A stretch of 64,000 nucleotides of DNA from Bacteroidales bacterium. GTDB taxonomy: Bacteria > Bacteroidota > Bacteroidia > Bacteroidales > F082. Positions 17,032 to 26,363 of the stretch are shown here, piece after piece. Within the stretch, counting starts at the first letter, position 1, and each line of letters starts with the position of its first letter. The notes beneath the pieces were generated by a model. The model made no database searches. It was not told the DNA's origin and worked only from the letters and a program-made list of their open reading frames with translations. The position numbers and the translations under genes are program-made. The stretch covers positions 248,001-312,000 of the forward strand of contig JANJUV010000020.1 in the NCBI GenBank assembly GCA_024710405.1, given 5' to 3'.

Positions 17032-19452
17032 TTATTCATATTTCAGTGCTTCAGCCGGATTTGTCCGTGCAGCTTTTATGGCCTGGTACAGCACGGTGAG
17101 CATGGCAAGCAACAGGGTAGCCACAGCTGCGAGCACAAATGAGCCCCAGGGCATATTGATCCGGTAGGCGAAATGGTTGAGCCAGTTGTTCATGAGCAGC
17201 CATGCCAGCGGCCATGCGAGCAGGTTGGCAAGCAGCACCCAGCGGGCGAACTGAACCGATAGCATAACAACAATTCGTTTTTCGCCAGCACCCATCACTT
17301 TGCGGATGCTGATTTCGCGTGTACGGCTTTCGGTGGTGAAGGCGGCCAGACCAAACAGGCCTAACGAAGCAACAAATATGGCCAGCATGCTGAATATGGC
17401 ATAAAGGGTTTGTGTGCGGTTGTCGTTTCTGTAAAAGGCCTCCATATTCTGATCGAGCGAGGTGTACATGAACGGTTGTCCTGTTTCCATCCCGTTCCAT
17501 TTGCGCTCAAGAATTTCAAGCGATTCGGCGTATGTGCCTTCGCTGATCCTTACTGCCATCCTGTTGAACCATCCCTCGGTGCGCAACAGTATGATTATGG
17601 GCCTGATGCCATGGTGCAGCGACTCGTAATGGAAATCCTTTACAACACCGATGATGGGCAACACCCAATGCGGATGGGGAGGGGTGCTGTGCATCACTAT
17701 TTTTTCGGTGGTGAAATCCTTTATAGATAGTGCACGCAAGGCTGCCTCATTGACAACGGCAACTGCTGTGTCGGTGCCAAATTCGCGGCTAAACCAGCGC
17801 CCTTGTGCCATATTCATGCCCATAACTTTTTCGAGGTCATAATCCGCAAAAAGCACGGCCATAATGTTTACTTCTTCGAGTGGTCGTCCGGCAACCCCGA
17901 CACTGTTGGTACTATAATCATCGCCGGGCATGTCGAGTGCATAAGAGGCCGAAAGTATGTTCGGGTGCGACAAAATATCCTGCTTAAACACATCCAGTTT
18001 ATCACCGAGGCCATGCACACGTTTGATCAGAACCACATTTTCTTTCTGGTAGCCCGGATTTTTGTCCTGAACAAACTGCAGTTGTTGGTACACCACAAAA
18101 GTAGAAATAAGCAGAATGATGGAAATGCTGTATTGCAGCAGGACAAGATAGCTGCGTAACCTGTTTCGTCCGGCACCTCTGGCCTGTTGTCCTTTCAGGA
18201 CTTCGAGTGGCTGAAATGCCGAAAGATAATAAGCCGGATAGCTGCCGGCCAGAAGGCCGGTAAAAACCACCAGCAACAGAAGAAAAGGCAGGAAGAAAAT
18301 AGTGTTGCTCAGGTTAAACCCAAGTTGTTTCTGGGTGATGAGGTTGAAGTAAGGCATGCTGAGCTCCATCAGAATCACAGCAAGGAGCGCTGCCACAAAG
18401 GCATAAAGCACAGATTCGCCGAGAAACTGCCGGATCAGGTCGGCACGGTTGCTTCCCAGCGCTTTTCTGATTCCCACCTCCTTGGCCCTCCAGGCAGAGC
18501 GGGCGGTGGAAAGGTTCATGAAATTGATGCAGGCAATGAGCAGGATAAACAACGCAATCATCGAAAACAGGTATACCGATGCCATACTGCCGTTGTTGTC
18601 CAGTTCACCTTCTAGTTGTGAATTCAGGTGTATTTCTGTGACAGGCTGCAGCCGGAGTTCATAGGATTGCCCGCTTTGTGCAAATTCGTCCACACTGATG
18701 CCCAGAAACTGTTTCAGTTGCTCGTTAATGCTCCGGTATAAGAAATCCGGAAGTTTGGTCTGTAATTCTTGCGCATCTGTTCCTTCACGCAGCACCAGAT
18801 AGGTTTGCGCGCTCTGGTTGAACCAGCTGCTGTTGTTGTGCCAGTTGAGGCTGGTGAATGAAGCCACAACATTGAAGCGGAAATGTGCATTGGCCGGAAC
18901 ATCTTTCATGATTCCGGTGACCACATAGTGGTGCCTGTTGTTCTCAATGATGGTTTTGCCGATGGGACTTTCGTTTCCGAACCATTTTCTGGCGGTGGAT
19001 TCTGTGAGCACGAGCGAACGGGGTTCGGCAAGGACTTTTTCCGGATCGCCCTCAATGAGCCCAAAACTGAACACATCAAAAAAGGTGGAGTCCGCATAAA
19101 GCCATTGGTCTTCAATAAAAGTTTGATTGCCTATAGCCACCGAATGTTGGTTACGAAGCATGATACGGCTTACCTGTTCCACTTCAGGAAACTCACTGAT
19201 CAGCGCCTGGGCTAGTGGGGCCGCTGTGTAAGTGGTATTGAAAACATTATTTGCAAATACTCCGTGAATGGTTACACGGAAAATCCTGTCAGATTTTTGA
19301 TGAAAACGGTCATAACTCAGCTCGTCAGCCACATAAAGCACGATCATCATAAACGCAGCCATACCGATTGCCAGCCCGGAAATGTTGATCAGGCTGAACA
19401 CAGGCTTTCGCAGCATGTTTCTGTAGGTTGTAAGCAGATAATTCCTCAGCAT
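17032..19452 (-). CDS. FtsX/MacB-type ABC transporter permease (first permease of operon)
   Basis: An 806-residue inner-membrane permease and paralog of the one ending at 13808. The N-terminus LLTTYRNMLRKPVFSLINISGLAIGMAAFMMIVLYV contains the first membrane helix. A MacB-PCD periplasmic domain follows, then FtsX core helices with RAKEVGIRKALGSNRADLIRQF and a C-terminal half with RTREISIRKVMGAGEKRIV, ending in ARTNPAEALKYE. It lies 85 bases after the ATPase gene. Two such permeases with one ATPase suggest a heterodimeric membrane complex. Confidence 0.9.
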   Translation of the reverse strand: MLRNYLLTTYRNMLRKPVFSLINISGLAIGMAAFMMIVLYVADELSYDRFHQKSDRIFRVTIHGVFANNVFNTTYTAAPLAQALISEFPEVEQVSRIMLRNQHSVAIGNQTFIEDQWLYADSTFFDVFSFGLIEGDPEKVLAEPRSLVLTESTARKWFGNESPIGKTIIENNRHHYVVTGIMKDVPANAHFRFNVVASFTSLNWHNNSSWFNQSAQTYLVLREGTDAQELQTKLPDFLYRSINEQLKQFLGISVDEFAQSGQSYELRLQPVTEIHLNSQLEGELDNNGSMASVYLFSMIALFILLIACINFMNLSTARSAWRAKEVGIRKALGSNRADLIRQFLGESVLYAFVAALLAVILMELSMPYFNLITQKQLGFNLSNTIFFLPFLLLLVVFTGLLAGSYPAYYLSAFQPLEVLKGQQARGAGRNRLRSYLVLLQYSISIILLISTFVVYQQLQFVQDKNPGYQKENVVLIKRVHGLGDKLDVFKQDILSHPNILSASYALDMPGDDYSTNSVGVAGRPLEEVNIMAVLFADYDLEKVMGMNMAQGRWFSREFGTDTAVAVVNEAALRALSIKDFTTEKIVMHSTPPHPHWVLPIIGVVKDFHYESLHHGIRPIIILLRTEGWFNRMAVRISEGTYAESLEILERKWNGMETGQPFMYTSLDQNMEAFYRNDNRTQTLYAIFSMLAIFVASLGLFGLAAFTTESRTREISIRKVMGAGEKRIVVMLSVQFARWVLLANLLAWPLAWLLMNNWLNHFAYRINMPWGSFVLAAVATLLLAMLTVLYQAIKAARTNPAEALKYE

Positions 19453-19537
19453 GAACGCATCTGTATTTTCAGGTTTGCTTATTATTTTTCATTGATTACA
19501 TATACCCGGCCTGGATGACGGCAAACGCCCTAATACA

Positions 19538-20236
19538 TCAGTTCAGCGATTTTTTGATGTTTTCGTTGATGATTTGTCCGTCGAACAGCCTGATGACCCG
19601 TTGGCTGTATTCGGCATCGCGTTGTGAGTGTGTAACCATGATTATTGTAGTTCCGTTCACATTCAGTTCGTTGAGAAGGTTCATCACTTCTTCACCATGG
19701 GCTGAGTCGAGGTTTCCGGTAGGTTCGTCGGCCAGTATCAAGGCCGGTTTGGCAATGACGGCTCTGGCCACAGCAACTCTTTGTTGCTGTCCGCCCGAAA
19801 GCTGCAGAGGAAAATGTTTGGCTCTGTGGCTGATTTGCATTTGCGCCATAACTTCATCAACTCTTTTTTTGCGGTCGCGTGCGGGCATTCCGAGGTAGAT
19901 GAGCGGCAGCTCAATGTTTTCGAACACCGTCAGTTCGTCGATGAGGTTAAAGTTCTGAAAAACAAAACCAATGTTCTGTTTTCTTAAGTTGGCCCGTTGT
20001 CTTTCGCTCGATCGGGTAACATCTTTTCCCAGAAAAAAATATGCTCCGGCGCTGGGGTTGTCGAGCAGCCCGAGGATGTTGAGCAGGGTTGACTTGCCGC
20101 AGCCCGAGGGGCCCATGATGGCGACAAATTCGCCTTGCCTGATTTCGAAAGACACTTCGTTGAGGGCTGTTGTTTCAACCTCATCCGTACGGAAGATTTT
20201 GGTGAGTTTCTCCGATTTGATCATGATTTCGCTCAT
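19538..20236 (-). CDS. ABC transporter ATP-binding protein, MacB/LolD type
   Basis: A 232-residue cytoplasmic ATPase with all ABC motifs: Walker A GPSGCGKST (about 42-50), Q-loop FVFQNFNLIDELT, signature LSGGQQQRVAVARA, Walker B LILADEPTGNLDS and H-loop VTHS. It belongs to the MacB/LolD/FtsE class that powers FtsX-like permeases. It lies 23 bases after the membrane-fusion gene and before the first permease. The signature and Asp/Glu pair are intact, so it should hydrolyse ATP. Confidence 0.95.
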   Translation of the reverse strand: MSEIMIKSEKLTKIFRTDEVETTALNEVSFEIRQGEFVAIMGPSGCGKSTLLNILGLLDNPSAGAYFFLGKDVTRSSERQRANLRKQNIGFVFQNFNLIDELTVFENIELPLIYLGMPARDRKKRVDEVMAQMQISHRAKHFPLQLSGGQQQRVAVARAVIAKPALILADEPTGNLDSAHGEEVMNLLNELNVNGTTIIMVTHSQRDAEYSQRVIRLFDGQIINENIKKSLN

Positions 20237-20259
20237 AACGCCTGTATGATTTTGGTGAT

Positions 20260-21510
20260 TTATTTAAACACGATTTTGTCCTTATTTCCAAAGTTGTCGT
20301 AGGGTGAAATGATTACTTTTTCGCCCGGCTGTAATCCTTCGGTGATTTCGTAGTGAAGGGTGTTTTGCCGGTTGATTCTGATGTTGCGTTTCACGGCAAA
20401 GCTTTCAGTTGGGTCAAGCACGTAGATCCAGTTTCCGCCGGTTTGCTGAAAGAAACCGCCCCGTCTCACAATGAGGGCATCGGTTTCGCCACTGAACCGT
20501 AGTCGTAACTGAATGGTTTGCCCGCGTTTGATGTGTGGCGGATAACCATCGGTGAAATTCAGATCAACCTGAAAGGTGCCTGAGGTGACATCGGTATATA
20601 TTTTAATGATTTGTAAAACATACAATGTTCCGCCAAACTCAAATTCAGCTTCCTGCCCGATGCTCACGCGTGAAATGTAACGTTCATCAATATTGGCGCG
20701 AAGTTTGAATTCATCGGGCATGTCGATTTGTCCCAGATGATCGCCGGCCGAAGCAGTCTGGCCCACTTCGATGTTGAAAGAGGACAGCTGTCCATCAGCT
20801 GGTGCTTTAACATAAAGATTCCCCAGACTGGTGCGCAGCAGGTCGAGGTTATTGTACAGGCGATCCATGGAGATGTCAATCTGTTTGTTGCGGCTGTGGG
20901 CCGAAACCGAGTCGAGACGCTGCAACTGAAGTGTTATTTCAAGTTGTTTGCGTGCAAAACGATAGCTGCGTTCTGCTTCTTCGAAATCCTGATCCGAAAT
21001 GAGGCTGTCGGCATAAAGCTGGCATTGCCGGTCGAAGTCCGACTTCAGTTTTTCGATGGATTGCTGCACCTGAACGATCTCGCGCTGTCGGGTATATTTG
21101 TTTTGTTCCAGACCTATTTTGGTGTTCTGCAGGTTATTGATGGCTTCAAAGATTCTGGTTTCTTGTTCCATATAACTCAGTTCGAGGTTGGTGTTCACCA
21201 GTTTCAGGATGGTATCGCCCTTGCGCAGCATGGCTCCGTCTTCTACATACACTTCCTGAACATTGCCCCCCATGATGGCATCAATATAAATGGTGGTGCG
21301 GGGCAATACCACACCATCAACCGGGATAAACTCGCTGAATTTGTCCTGAACAACAGTGGCAATGGTGATCTGTTCGCGTTTAATCATTACACGGCTGCTC
21401 TTGTCTCTGAAGAAAAGCAGATACAACACGAAAACCAAAAAAGCTGCAGAAAAAGCGATGATGACTATTTTTCGCACCGTCCATTTTTTCTTCTCGATCA
21501 ACCTGTCCAT
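20260..21510 (-). CDS. HlyD/MacA-type periplasmic adaptor of ABC exporter
   Basis: A 416-residue membrane-fusion protein. A single N-terminal membrane helix (about 14-33) anchors it in the inner membrane. The periplasmic part has a split barrel-sandwich (VQEVYVEDGAMLRKGDTILKL and later LYVKAPADGQLSSFNIEVGQTASAGDHLGQI), a long coiled-coil hairpin (about 110-220) and a beta-barrel (YISRVSIGQEAEFEF). It bridges the permeases to an outer-membrane TolC-like channel; no such channel gene is in this cluster. It is the first gene of the six-gene operon and is divergent from the sigma-54 regulator by 196 bases. Confidence 0.9.
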   Translation of the reverse strand: MDRLIEKKKWTVRKIVIIAFSAAFLVFVLYLLFFRDKSSRVMIKREQITIATVVQDKFSEFIPVDGVVLPRTTIYIDAIMGGNVQEVYVEDGAMLRKGDTILKLVNTNLELSYMEQETRIFEAINNLQNTKIGLEQNKYTRQREIVQVQQSIEKLKSDFDRQCQLYADSLISDQDFEEAERSYRFARKQLEITLQLQRLDSVSAHSRNKQIDISMDRLYNNLDLLRTSLGNLYVKAPADGQLSSFNIEVGQTASAGDHLGQIDMPDEFKLRANIDERYISRVSIGQEAEFEFGGTLYVLQIIKIYTDVTSGTFQVDLNFTDGYPPHIKRGQTIQLRLRFSGETDALIVRRGGFFQQTGGNWIYVLDPTESFAVKRNIRINRQNTLHYEITEGLQPGEKVIISPYDNFGNKDKIVFK

Positions 21511-21638
21511 ATTTTTTTGGGAATTTTAACAGATTTTAACCAACACTATGCCATTTATACTAACCAACATGATTTCAGTGTTTTGCAAAAAGTTTTCTTG
21601 TATATTGTAACATTTAGTGTTCGAAATCGTCCAATATT

Positions 21639-21671
21639 TTGTACACATATGAACAGCTTTAATACCTTTAC
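21639..21671 (+). promoter_or_regulatory. Promoter of the sigma-54 response regulator
   Basis: TTG (21639-21641), 22 nt, then TACCTTTA (21664-21671), one mismatch from TAnnTTTG. The leader would be about 31 nt to ATG 21707. Confidence 0.45.
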
Positions 21672-21706
21672 TTCGCAAACAGAGTTATTCATCAAAACCG
21701 ATTTTC

Positions 21707-23086
21707 ATGGAAAAGATGTCTGCAAAACTGCTGATCGTTGATGATGATCAGGATGTGTTGCTTGCTGCGAGGCTTTTTCTGCGTCAGCATGTCGACATTG
21801 TGCACACTGAGCGCAACCCGGAAAACATACCCGACCTTTTGCGCAACGAAACCTACGACCTTATTCTACTCGACATGAATTTTTCACGTAATGCCACCAG
21901 CGGGCAGGAGGGATTTCACTGGATGAACAAAATTCTTGAAATCGATCCGGCGGCAGCGGTGATTCTTATAACCGGCTATGGTGATATTGAGCTGGCCGTG
22001 CAGGGGATCAAGGAAGGAGCAACCAACTTCCTTTTAAAGCCATGGGAAAACAAAAAACTGCTGGCCACCATCAGTGCCACGCTTGAGGTACGCAAATCGA
22101 AAGTAGAACTCGAAGGTCTGAAGGGCCGCCAAAAGGTCCTCATTGCCGATCAGGATCAGGCATACAGCCACATCATCGGGAAAAGTGCCGCCATGATGAA
22201 GGTGCTGGCAACAGTGGAAAAAGTAGCCCGGACAGATGCCAATATTTTAATTCTGGGTGAAAACGGAACCGGCAAGGAAGTAATTGCACGTGCCGCTCAC
22301 CGTGCTTCAAGAAGGGCAGGAGAGGTGTTTATCAGTGTTGATCTTGGAGCCATCACTGAGAGCCTGTTTGAGAGCGAGCTGTTTGGCTACAAAAAAGGAG
22401 CATTCACCGATGCCAAAGAGGACAGAGCCGGAAGGTTTGAGGCAGCCCACAAGGGAACCATATTCCTCGACGAAATCGGGAACCTCTCACACAGCCTGCA
22501 ATCTAAACTGCTGAGTGTGTTGCAAAACCGCAAGGTAGTCAGGCTTGGTTCCAACAAGGAAATCCCTATAGATGTAAGGCTGGTGTGTGCCACCAATATG
22601 CCCCTTTATCAGATGGTAAACGAAGGCAAGTTCAGACAGGATTTGCTGTACCGTATCAATACCGTCGAAATCAAACTACCGCCCTTGCGCGAGCGCACCG
22701 AAGATATAGAAGCACTTGCCGAACACTTCATTGATCAGTATTGCCACAAATACAAACTGCCGAAAAAAAGGCTGAATGCCAGCACCCTGAAACGTCTTCA
22801 GATCCACCATTGGCCGGGCAATATCCGCGAACTGCAGCACTCAGTCGAAAGGGCTGTGATCATGAGTGAAGGTAATGTTCTCGAACCACACGACTTTTTC
22901 CTGTCGGACAATGAAGACAGCCGTCCTGCCGAGGTGCTTCCCAACAACATGAACCTTGAGGAAACGGAAAAAATGCTCATCAGGAAAGTAGTGGATAAAT
23001 ATGGGGGCAACATCAGCCGGGCAGCCAATGAGTTGGGCCTTACACGTGCTTCTTTGTACCGCAGAATGGAAAAATATGGCATATAA
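21707..23086 (+). CDS. Sigma-54-dependent response regulator (NtrC family)
   Basis: A 459-residue cytoplasmic activator. The receiver domain (1-130) has the acidic pair VDDDQ, phospho-acceptor Asp56 in LILLDMNF and Lys in LLKPW. The AAA+ sigma-54 domain (about 155-390) has Walker A GENGTGKE, the sigma-54 contact loop GAFTDA and Walker B GTIFLDEIGN. A Fis-type helix-turn-helix closes the protein (GGNISRAANELGLTRASLYRRMEKYG). The start ATG 21707 is 6 codons before the receiver; ATG 21716 is possible. It overlaps its kinase gene by 11 bases. By position it should control the divergent ABC export operon. Confidence 0.93.
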   Translation: MEKMSAKLLIVDDDQDVLLAARLFLRQHVDIVHTERNPENIPDLLRNETYDLILLDMNFSRNATSGQEGFHWMNKILEIDPAAAVILITGYGDIELAVQGIKEGATNFLLKPWENKKLLATISATLEVRKSKVELEGLKGRQKVLIADQDQAYSHIIGKSAAMMKVLATVEKVARTDANILILGENGTGKEVIARAAHRASRRAGEVFISVDLGAITESLFESELFGYKKGAFTDAKEDRAGRFEAAHKGTIFLDEIGNLSHSLQSKLLSVLQNRKVVRLGSNKEIPIDVRLVCATNMPLYQMVNEGKFRQDLLYRINTVEIKLPPLRERTEDIEALAEHFIDQYCHKYKLPKKRLNASTLKRLQIHHWPGNIRELQHSVERAVIMSEGNVLEPHDFFLSDNEDSRPAEVLPNNMNLEETEKMLIRKVVDKYGGNISRAANELGLTRASLYRRMEKYGI

Positions 23087-24431
23087 AAGATTCAGGCTGC
23101 AGATCGCCTTGCGGGTGATTGCCCTTGCTGCCACGGTGTTCTTGCTGATGTACCTGTATGGCCGCGAACAATACAGTGTGAGCACCGGCATTGTGCTTTT
23201 GCTGGTCGTGTTGCAGGTGTTGTCGCTGATCTTTTATGCCGAACGTACAAACAAGAAACTGATCAAGTTTCTGCAGAATATTCGACATGCCGATTTTTCT
23301 TCCACATTTTCTGACAAAGGACTTGGCCGGAGTTTCGAAGAACTCAGTGCTGAACTCAACCAGATTGTAGCCGAATTCAGGAAAAACAGGGCCGAAAAAG
23401 AAGAGCACTTTAACTATCTGCTCACAGTGGTGCAACACGTGAGTATTGGAATCATTGTATTCAGGCGCGACGGAAAAGTGGATGTATTCAACCATGCAAT
23501 TAAGAAACTGCTTAGGGTAAACCATCTGCGCAACATCCAGGAGTTGAGCGAGGTAACGGATGATTTCCCTGATCTGCTCCTGAAAATGAAGGCCGGTGAC
23601 AAGCAACTGGTGAAGATATTTGTGCAGGATGAACTCATACAGCTTTCGATCAATGCCACGGAGTTCCGGATGCGCGGTGAAGAGTACATTCTGGTATCGC
23701 TACAGAACATTCATCCCGAACTTGAGGAAAAGGAAATAGAGAGCTGGCAGCGGTTGATCAGGGTGCTTACGCATGAAATCATGAACTCCATCACACCCAT
23801 TTCGTCACTTGCAGCAACGGTGCAGGAAATGCTTGTAAATCAGGAAACCAACCGGATTGACCTTAGTAAACTGGATGAAGACGACCTTGAAAGCATCCAC
23901 AGCGCCATGGAAACCATCGAAACCCGCAGCCGGGGATTGTTGAATTTTGTGGAGATTTACCGGAACCTGACCCGTATTCCCAAACCAAATTTCAGGTATT
24001 TTGCTGTGAAAGAACTGTTTGAGCGCGCACATGAATTATTGAGACCAAGACTCGAAAAAGTTGGTGTGGATTGCTCATGCAAGGTATTCCCGGAAGAACT
24101 GATGCTTCTGGCCGACCCCGACCTCATCGATCAGGTAGTGATCAACCTCATGCTCAATGCCATTGACGCAGTAAAAGATCAGGCTGATCCGCGTATTTCT
24201 ATCGTGGCTTCCACGAATCTGAACAACCGCATTACCATTGATTTTGCCGATAACGGAACCGGCATCACGCCCGATTTGATGGATAAGATATTCATGCCCT
24301 TTTTCACCAGCAAGAAGGAGGGTTCCGGTATTGGGCTAAGCTTGTCGCGTCAGATCATGCAAATGCACAAAGGTGCCATTTCGGTGAAATCCAAACCCGG
24401 AGAAGGCACGGTGTTTACACTCACCTTTTAA
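23076..24431 (+). CDS. Sensor histidine kinase, NtrY-like
   Basis: A 451-residue inner-membrane kinase partnered with the preceding regulator. Two membrane helices lie near the N-terminus (about 10-30 and 37-55) with almost no periplasmic loop, so it probably senses membrane or cytoplasmic signals. A PAS-like domain (about 105-215) precedes the dimerisation helix with phospho-acceptor His233 in LTHEIMNSITPI. The ATP-binding domain has NLMLNAIDA (N box), DFADNGTGI (G1) and GSGIGLSLSRQI (G2). The frame is open to 23001, but ATG 23076 overlaps the regulator stop by 11 bases, as expected for translational coupling. Confidence 0.92.
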   Translation: MAYKRFRLQIALRVIALAATVFLLMYLYGREQYSVSTGIVLLLVVLQVLSLIFYAERTNKKLIKFLQNIRHADFSSTFSDKGLGRSFEELSAELNQIVAEFRKNRAEKEEHFNYLLTVVQHVSIGIIVFRRDGKVDVFNHAIKKLLRVNHLRNIQELSEVTDDFPDLLLKMKAGDKQLVKIFVQDELIQLSINATEFRMRGEEYILVSLQNIHPELEEKEIESWQRLIRVLTHEIMNSITPISSLAATVQEMLVNQETNRIDLSKLDEDDLESIHSAMETIETRSRGLLNFVEIYRNLTRIPKPNFRYFAVKELFERAHELLRPRLEKVGVDCSCKVFPEELMLLADPDLIDQVVINLMLNAIDAVKDQADPRISIVASTNLNNRITIDFADNGTGITPDLMDKIFMPFFTSKKEGSGIGLSLSRQIMQMHKGAISVKSKPGEGTVFTLTF

Positions 24432-24446
24432 TATTTAACTGTTACC

Positions 24447-26156
24447 TCAGGGTATGGCATCTATTAATGCTCGGGTATAGCTTTGCTGCGGGTTGGTATA
24501 CAGGCTGTCGGCCTCGGCCAGTTCTACAAGTCTGCCGTCCTTCATCACCATAACCCTGTCCGACATATAACGAACTACCGAGAGGTCGTGCGAGATGAAG
24601 ATGTAGGTGAGACCAAATTCTTTTTTCAGTTCATTAAGCAGGTTAAGCACCTGTGCCTGAACCGAAACATCGAGTGCCGAAACCGATTCGTCACACACCA
24701 GCAGTGATGGTTCCACAGCAAGGGCTCTGGCGATACAGATACGCTGGCGTTGTCCACCCGAAAATTCATGCGGATATCTGTTGAAATGTGCCTTTTCGAG
24801 ACCTGTTTTTTCCAGCAGTTCCATCACTTTTTCCCTTCGGTTATGGGAATTTCCATGCAAGCGGTGCACGATCATAGGCTCTTCGATGGCACTGCCGATG
24901 GTCATTCGAGGATTGAGAGATGAGTAAGGATCCTGAAACACGATCTGCATCTTTTTGCGGAGTTTGCGCAAAGCATCGCTGTTTAAGGTGTTGACTTCCT
25001 GTCCGTCGAAAATAACTTTTCCGGTTGCGGTCTGAAGCCTGAGGATAGCCCTGCCCAGAGTTGTTTTTCCGCAGCCGCTTTCTCCTACCAGCCCCAGAGT
25101 TTCACCTGGATAAACTGTAAAACTGATGTCGTCAACAGCTTTCACTACTTCTCTTTTGGACGAGAATATTTTTTTGGGTTGCGGGAACCACACCTTCAGT
25201 TTTTCTACCTCAAGCAATGGATGCTGCGCAAACAAATTATGGTGTCTGATTTTTCGTTCTTCGGGGGCGGCCATGAGTTCCTGCCGCACTTGTGGTAAAC
25301 CACCCGGCCATTTTCCTCCGGTGAACTCGGCCACCACCGGGAGCCTTTTCAGTCTGATATCGCGCGGGGGTCTGCAAGCCAGCAGGCTGCGTGTGTAGGA
25401 ATGTGAAGGTGCCTCAAGAATTTGCTGTGCCATACCGTATTCAACCATGTGTCCCTGCTGCATCACCGCAATATGATCAGCCAGTCGGCCCACAACTCCC
25501 AGGTCATGCGAGATAAACACCATCGCCATGCCGTTTTCGGCCTGAAGTTGTTGCAGCAATTCAAGGATCTCTTTTTGCACGGTAACATCCAGCGCAGTTG
25601 TTGGCTCGTCGGCAATGAGCACCGAAGGATTGTTGGCAATGGCCATAGCGATCATGACCCTTTGTTTTTGTCCGCCGCTGATCTGGTGTGGATAGCTGTC
25701 GAACATTCGTTCGGGGCGTGGAAGATGCACCTTGCGAAACAATTCAATACTTATTTCGCGGGCTTCGTCACTTACTGCCGACCGATGTGCCCTGATGGCT
25801 TCTGCCACCTGAAAACCACATGTGAATACAGGGTTGAGCGAGGTCATCGGCTCCTGAAAGATCATCGAGATGCGGTTACCCCTGAGATTCCGGAGCGGCT
25901 CCGGATCAAGGCTCAGAATGTCGGTTCCTTCAAGCGTCATTTTTGCAGCACTTAACTTCGAAATGTTTTCAGGCAACAGACGCATCATGGCCAGAGCAGT
26001 AACCGACTTGCCCGAACCCGATTCGCCCACCACGCCAAGCGTTTGGCCTGCATGCAGGTCAAAACCGGCATCAAATACCGTCTGTGACCAGTGCCGGCCA
26101 CGTTTGAACCATATCTGAAGTTTGTCGAGCTGAAAAACAGGCTTTTCCAACATCAA
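24447..26156 (-). CDS. Double ABC ATPase of the oligopeptide type (OppD-OppF fusion)
   Basis: A 569-residue cytoplasmic protein with two full nucleotide-binding domains. The first has [16 protein letters not shown] and [11 protein letters not shown]; the second has [16 protein letters not shown] and [11 protein letters not shown]. Each is followed by the oligopeptide C-terminal segment ([15 protein letters not shown] and [13 protein letters not shown]). It matches the YejF/GsiA group that powers peptide or glutathione importers. No permease or binding protein is nearby, so it is an orphan ATPase working with genes elsewhere. A TATCTTTG box 17 bases upstream fixes the start at 26156 or the adjacent ATG 26153. 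It is divergent from comF. Confidence 0.9.
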   Translation of the reverse strand: MMLEKPVFQLDKLQIWFKRGRHWSQTVFDAGFDLHAGQTLGVVGESGSGKSVTALAMMRLLPENISKLSAAKMTLEGTDILSLDPEPLRNLRGNRISMIFQEPMTSLNPVFTCGFQVAEAIRAHRSAVSDEAREISIELFRKVHLPRPERMFDSYPHQISGGQKQRVMIAMAIANNPSVLIADEPTTALDVTVQKEILELLQQLQAENGMAMVFISHDLGVVGRLADHIAVMQQGHMVEYGMAQQILEAPSHSYTRSLLACRPPRDIRLKRLPVVAEFTGGKWPGGLPQVRQELMAAPEERKIRHHNLFAQHPLLEVEKLKVWFPQPKKIFSSKREVVKAVDDISFTVYPGETLGLVGESGCGKTTLGRAILRLQTATGKVIFDGQEVNTLNSDALRKLRKKMQIVFQDPYSSLNPRMTIGSAIEEPMIVHRLHGNSHNRREKVMELLEKTGLEKAHFNRYPHEFSGGQRQRICIARALAVEPSLLVCDESVSALDVSVQAQVLNLLNELKKEFGLTYIFISHDLSVVRYMSDRVMVMKDGRLVELAEADSLYTNPQQSYTRALIDAIP

Positions 26157-26172
26157 AAGCGATTATTTACGG

Positions 26173-26180
26173 CAAAGATA
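26173..26180 (-). promoter_or_regulatory. -7 element of the double ABC ATPase gene
   Basis: TATCTTTG on the minus strand is a full match. A CTG (one off from TTG) lies 19 nt upstream at 26200-26202. The leader would be about 12 nt. Confidence 0.5.
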
Positions 26181-26263
26181 GCCATTTGTCACGCTCTTTC
26201 AGTAGTGATTTCTCCCAGAGTAAAATCGATATTATATGGTCTGACGATACAAACGATTATCTC

Positions 26264-26271
26264 TATATTTG
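26264..26271 (+). promoter_or_regulatory. -7 element of comF
   Basis: TATATTTG is a full match to TAnnTTTG. Transcription from about 26276 would exclude the in-frame GTG codons at 26091 and 26205 as starts. Confidence 0.45.
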
Positions 26272-26363
26272 CCCTTCCAAGTCACAAGAGCCTGAACCCA
26301 GAACAAACAAATACGATTCCGGAAAAAGCATCGAAAAGCAGAGGTGTCAACCTGCTGAGCGAT

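Noticed and set aside
20728-21741. 337-codon open frame on the plus strand
   Set aside because: It lies wholly opposite the HlyD-type adaptor gene, which has clear family motifs; the translation has no recognisable domain.
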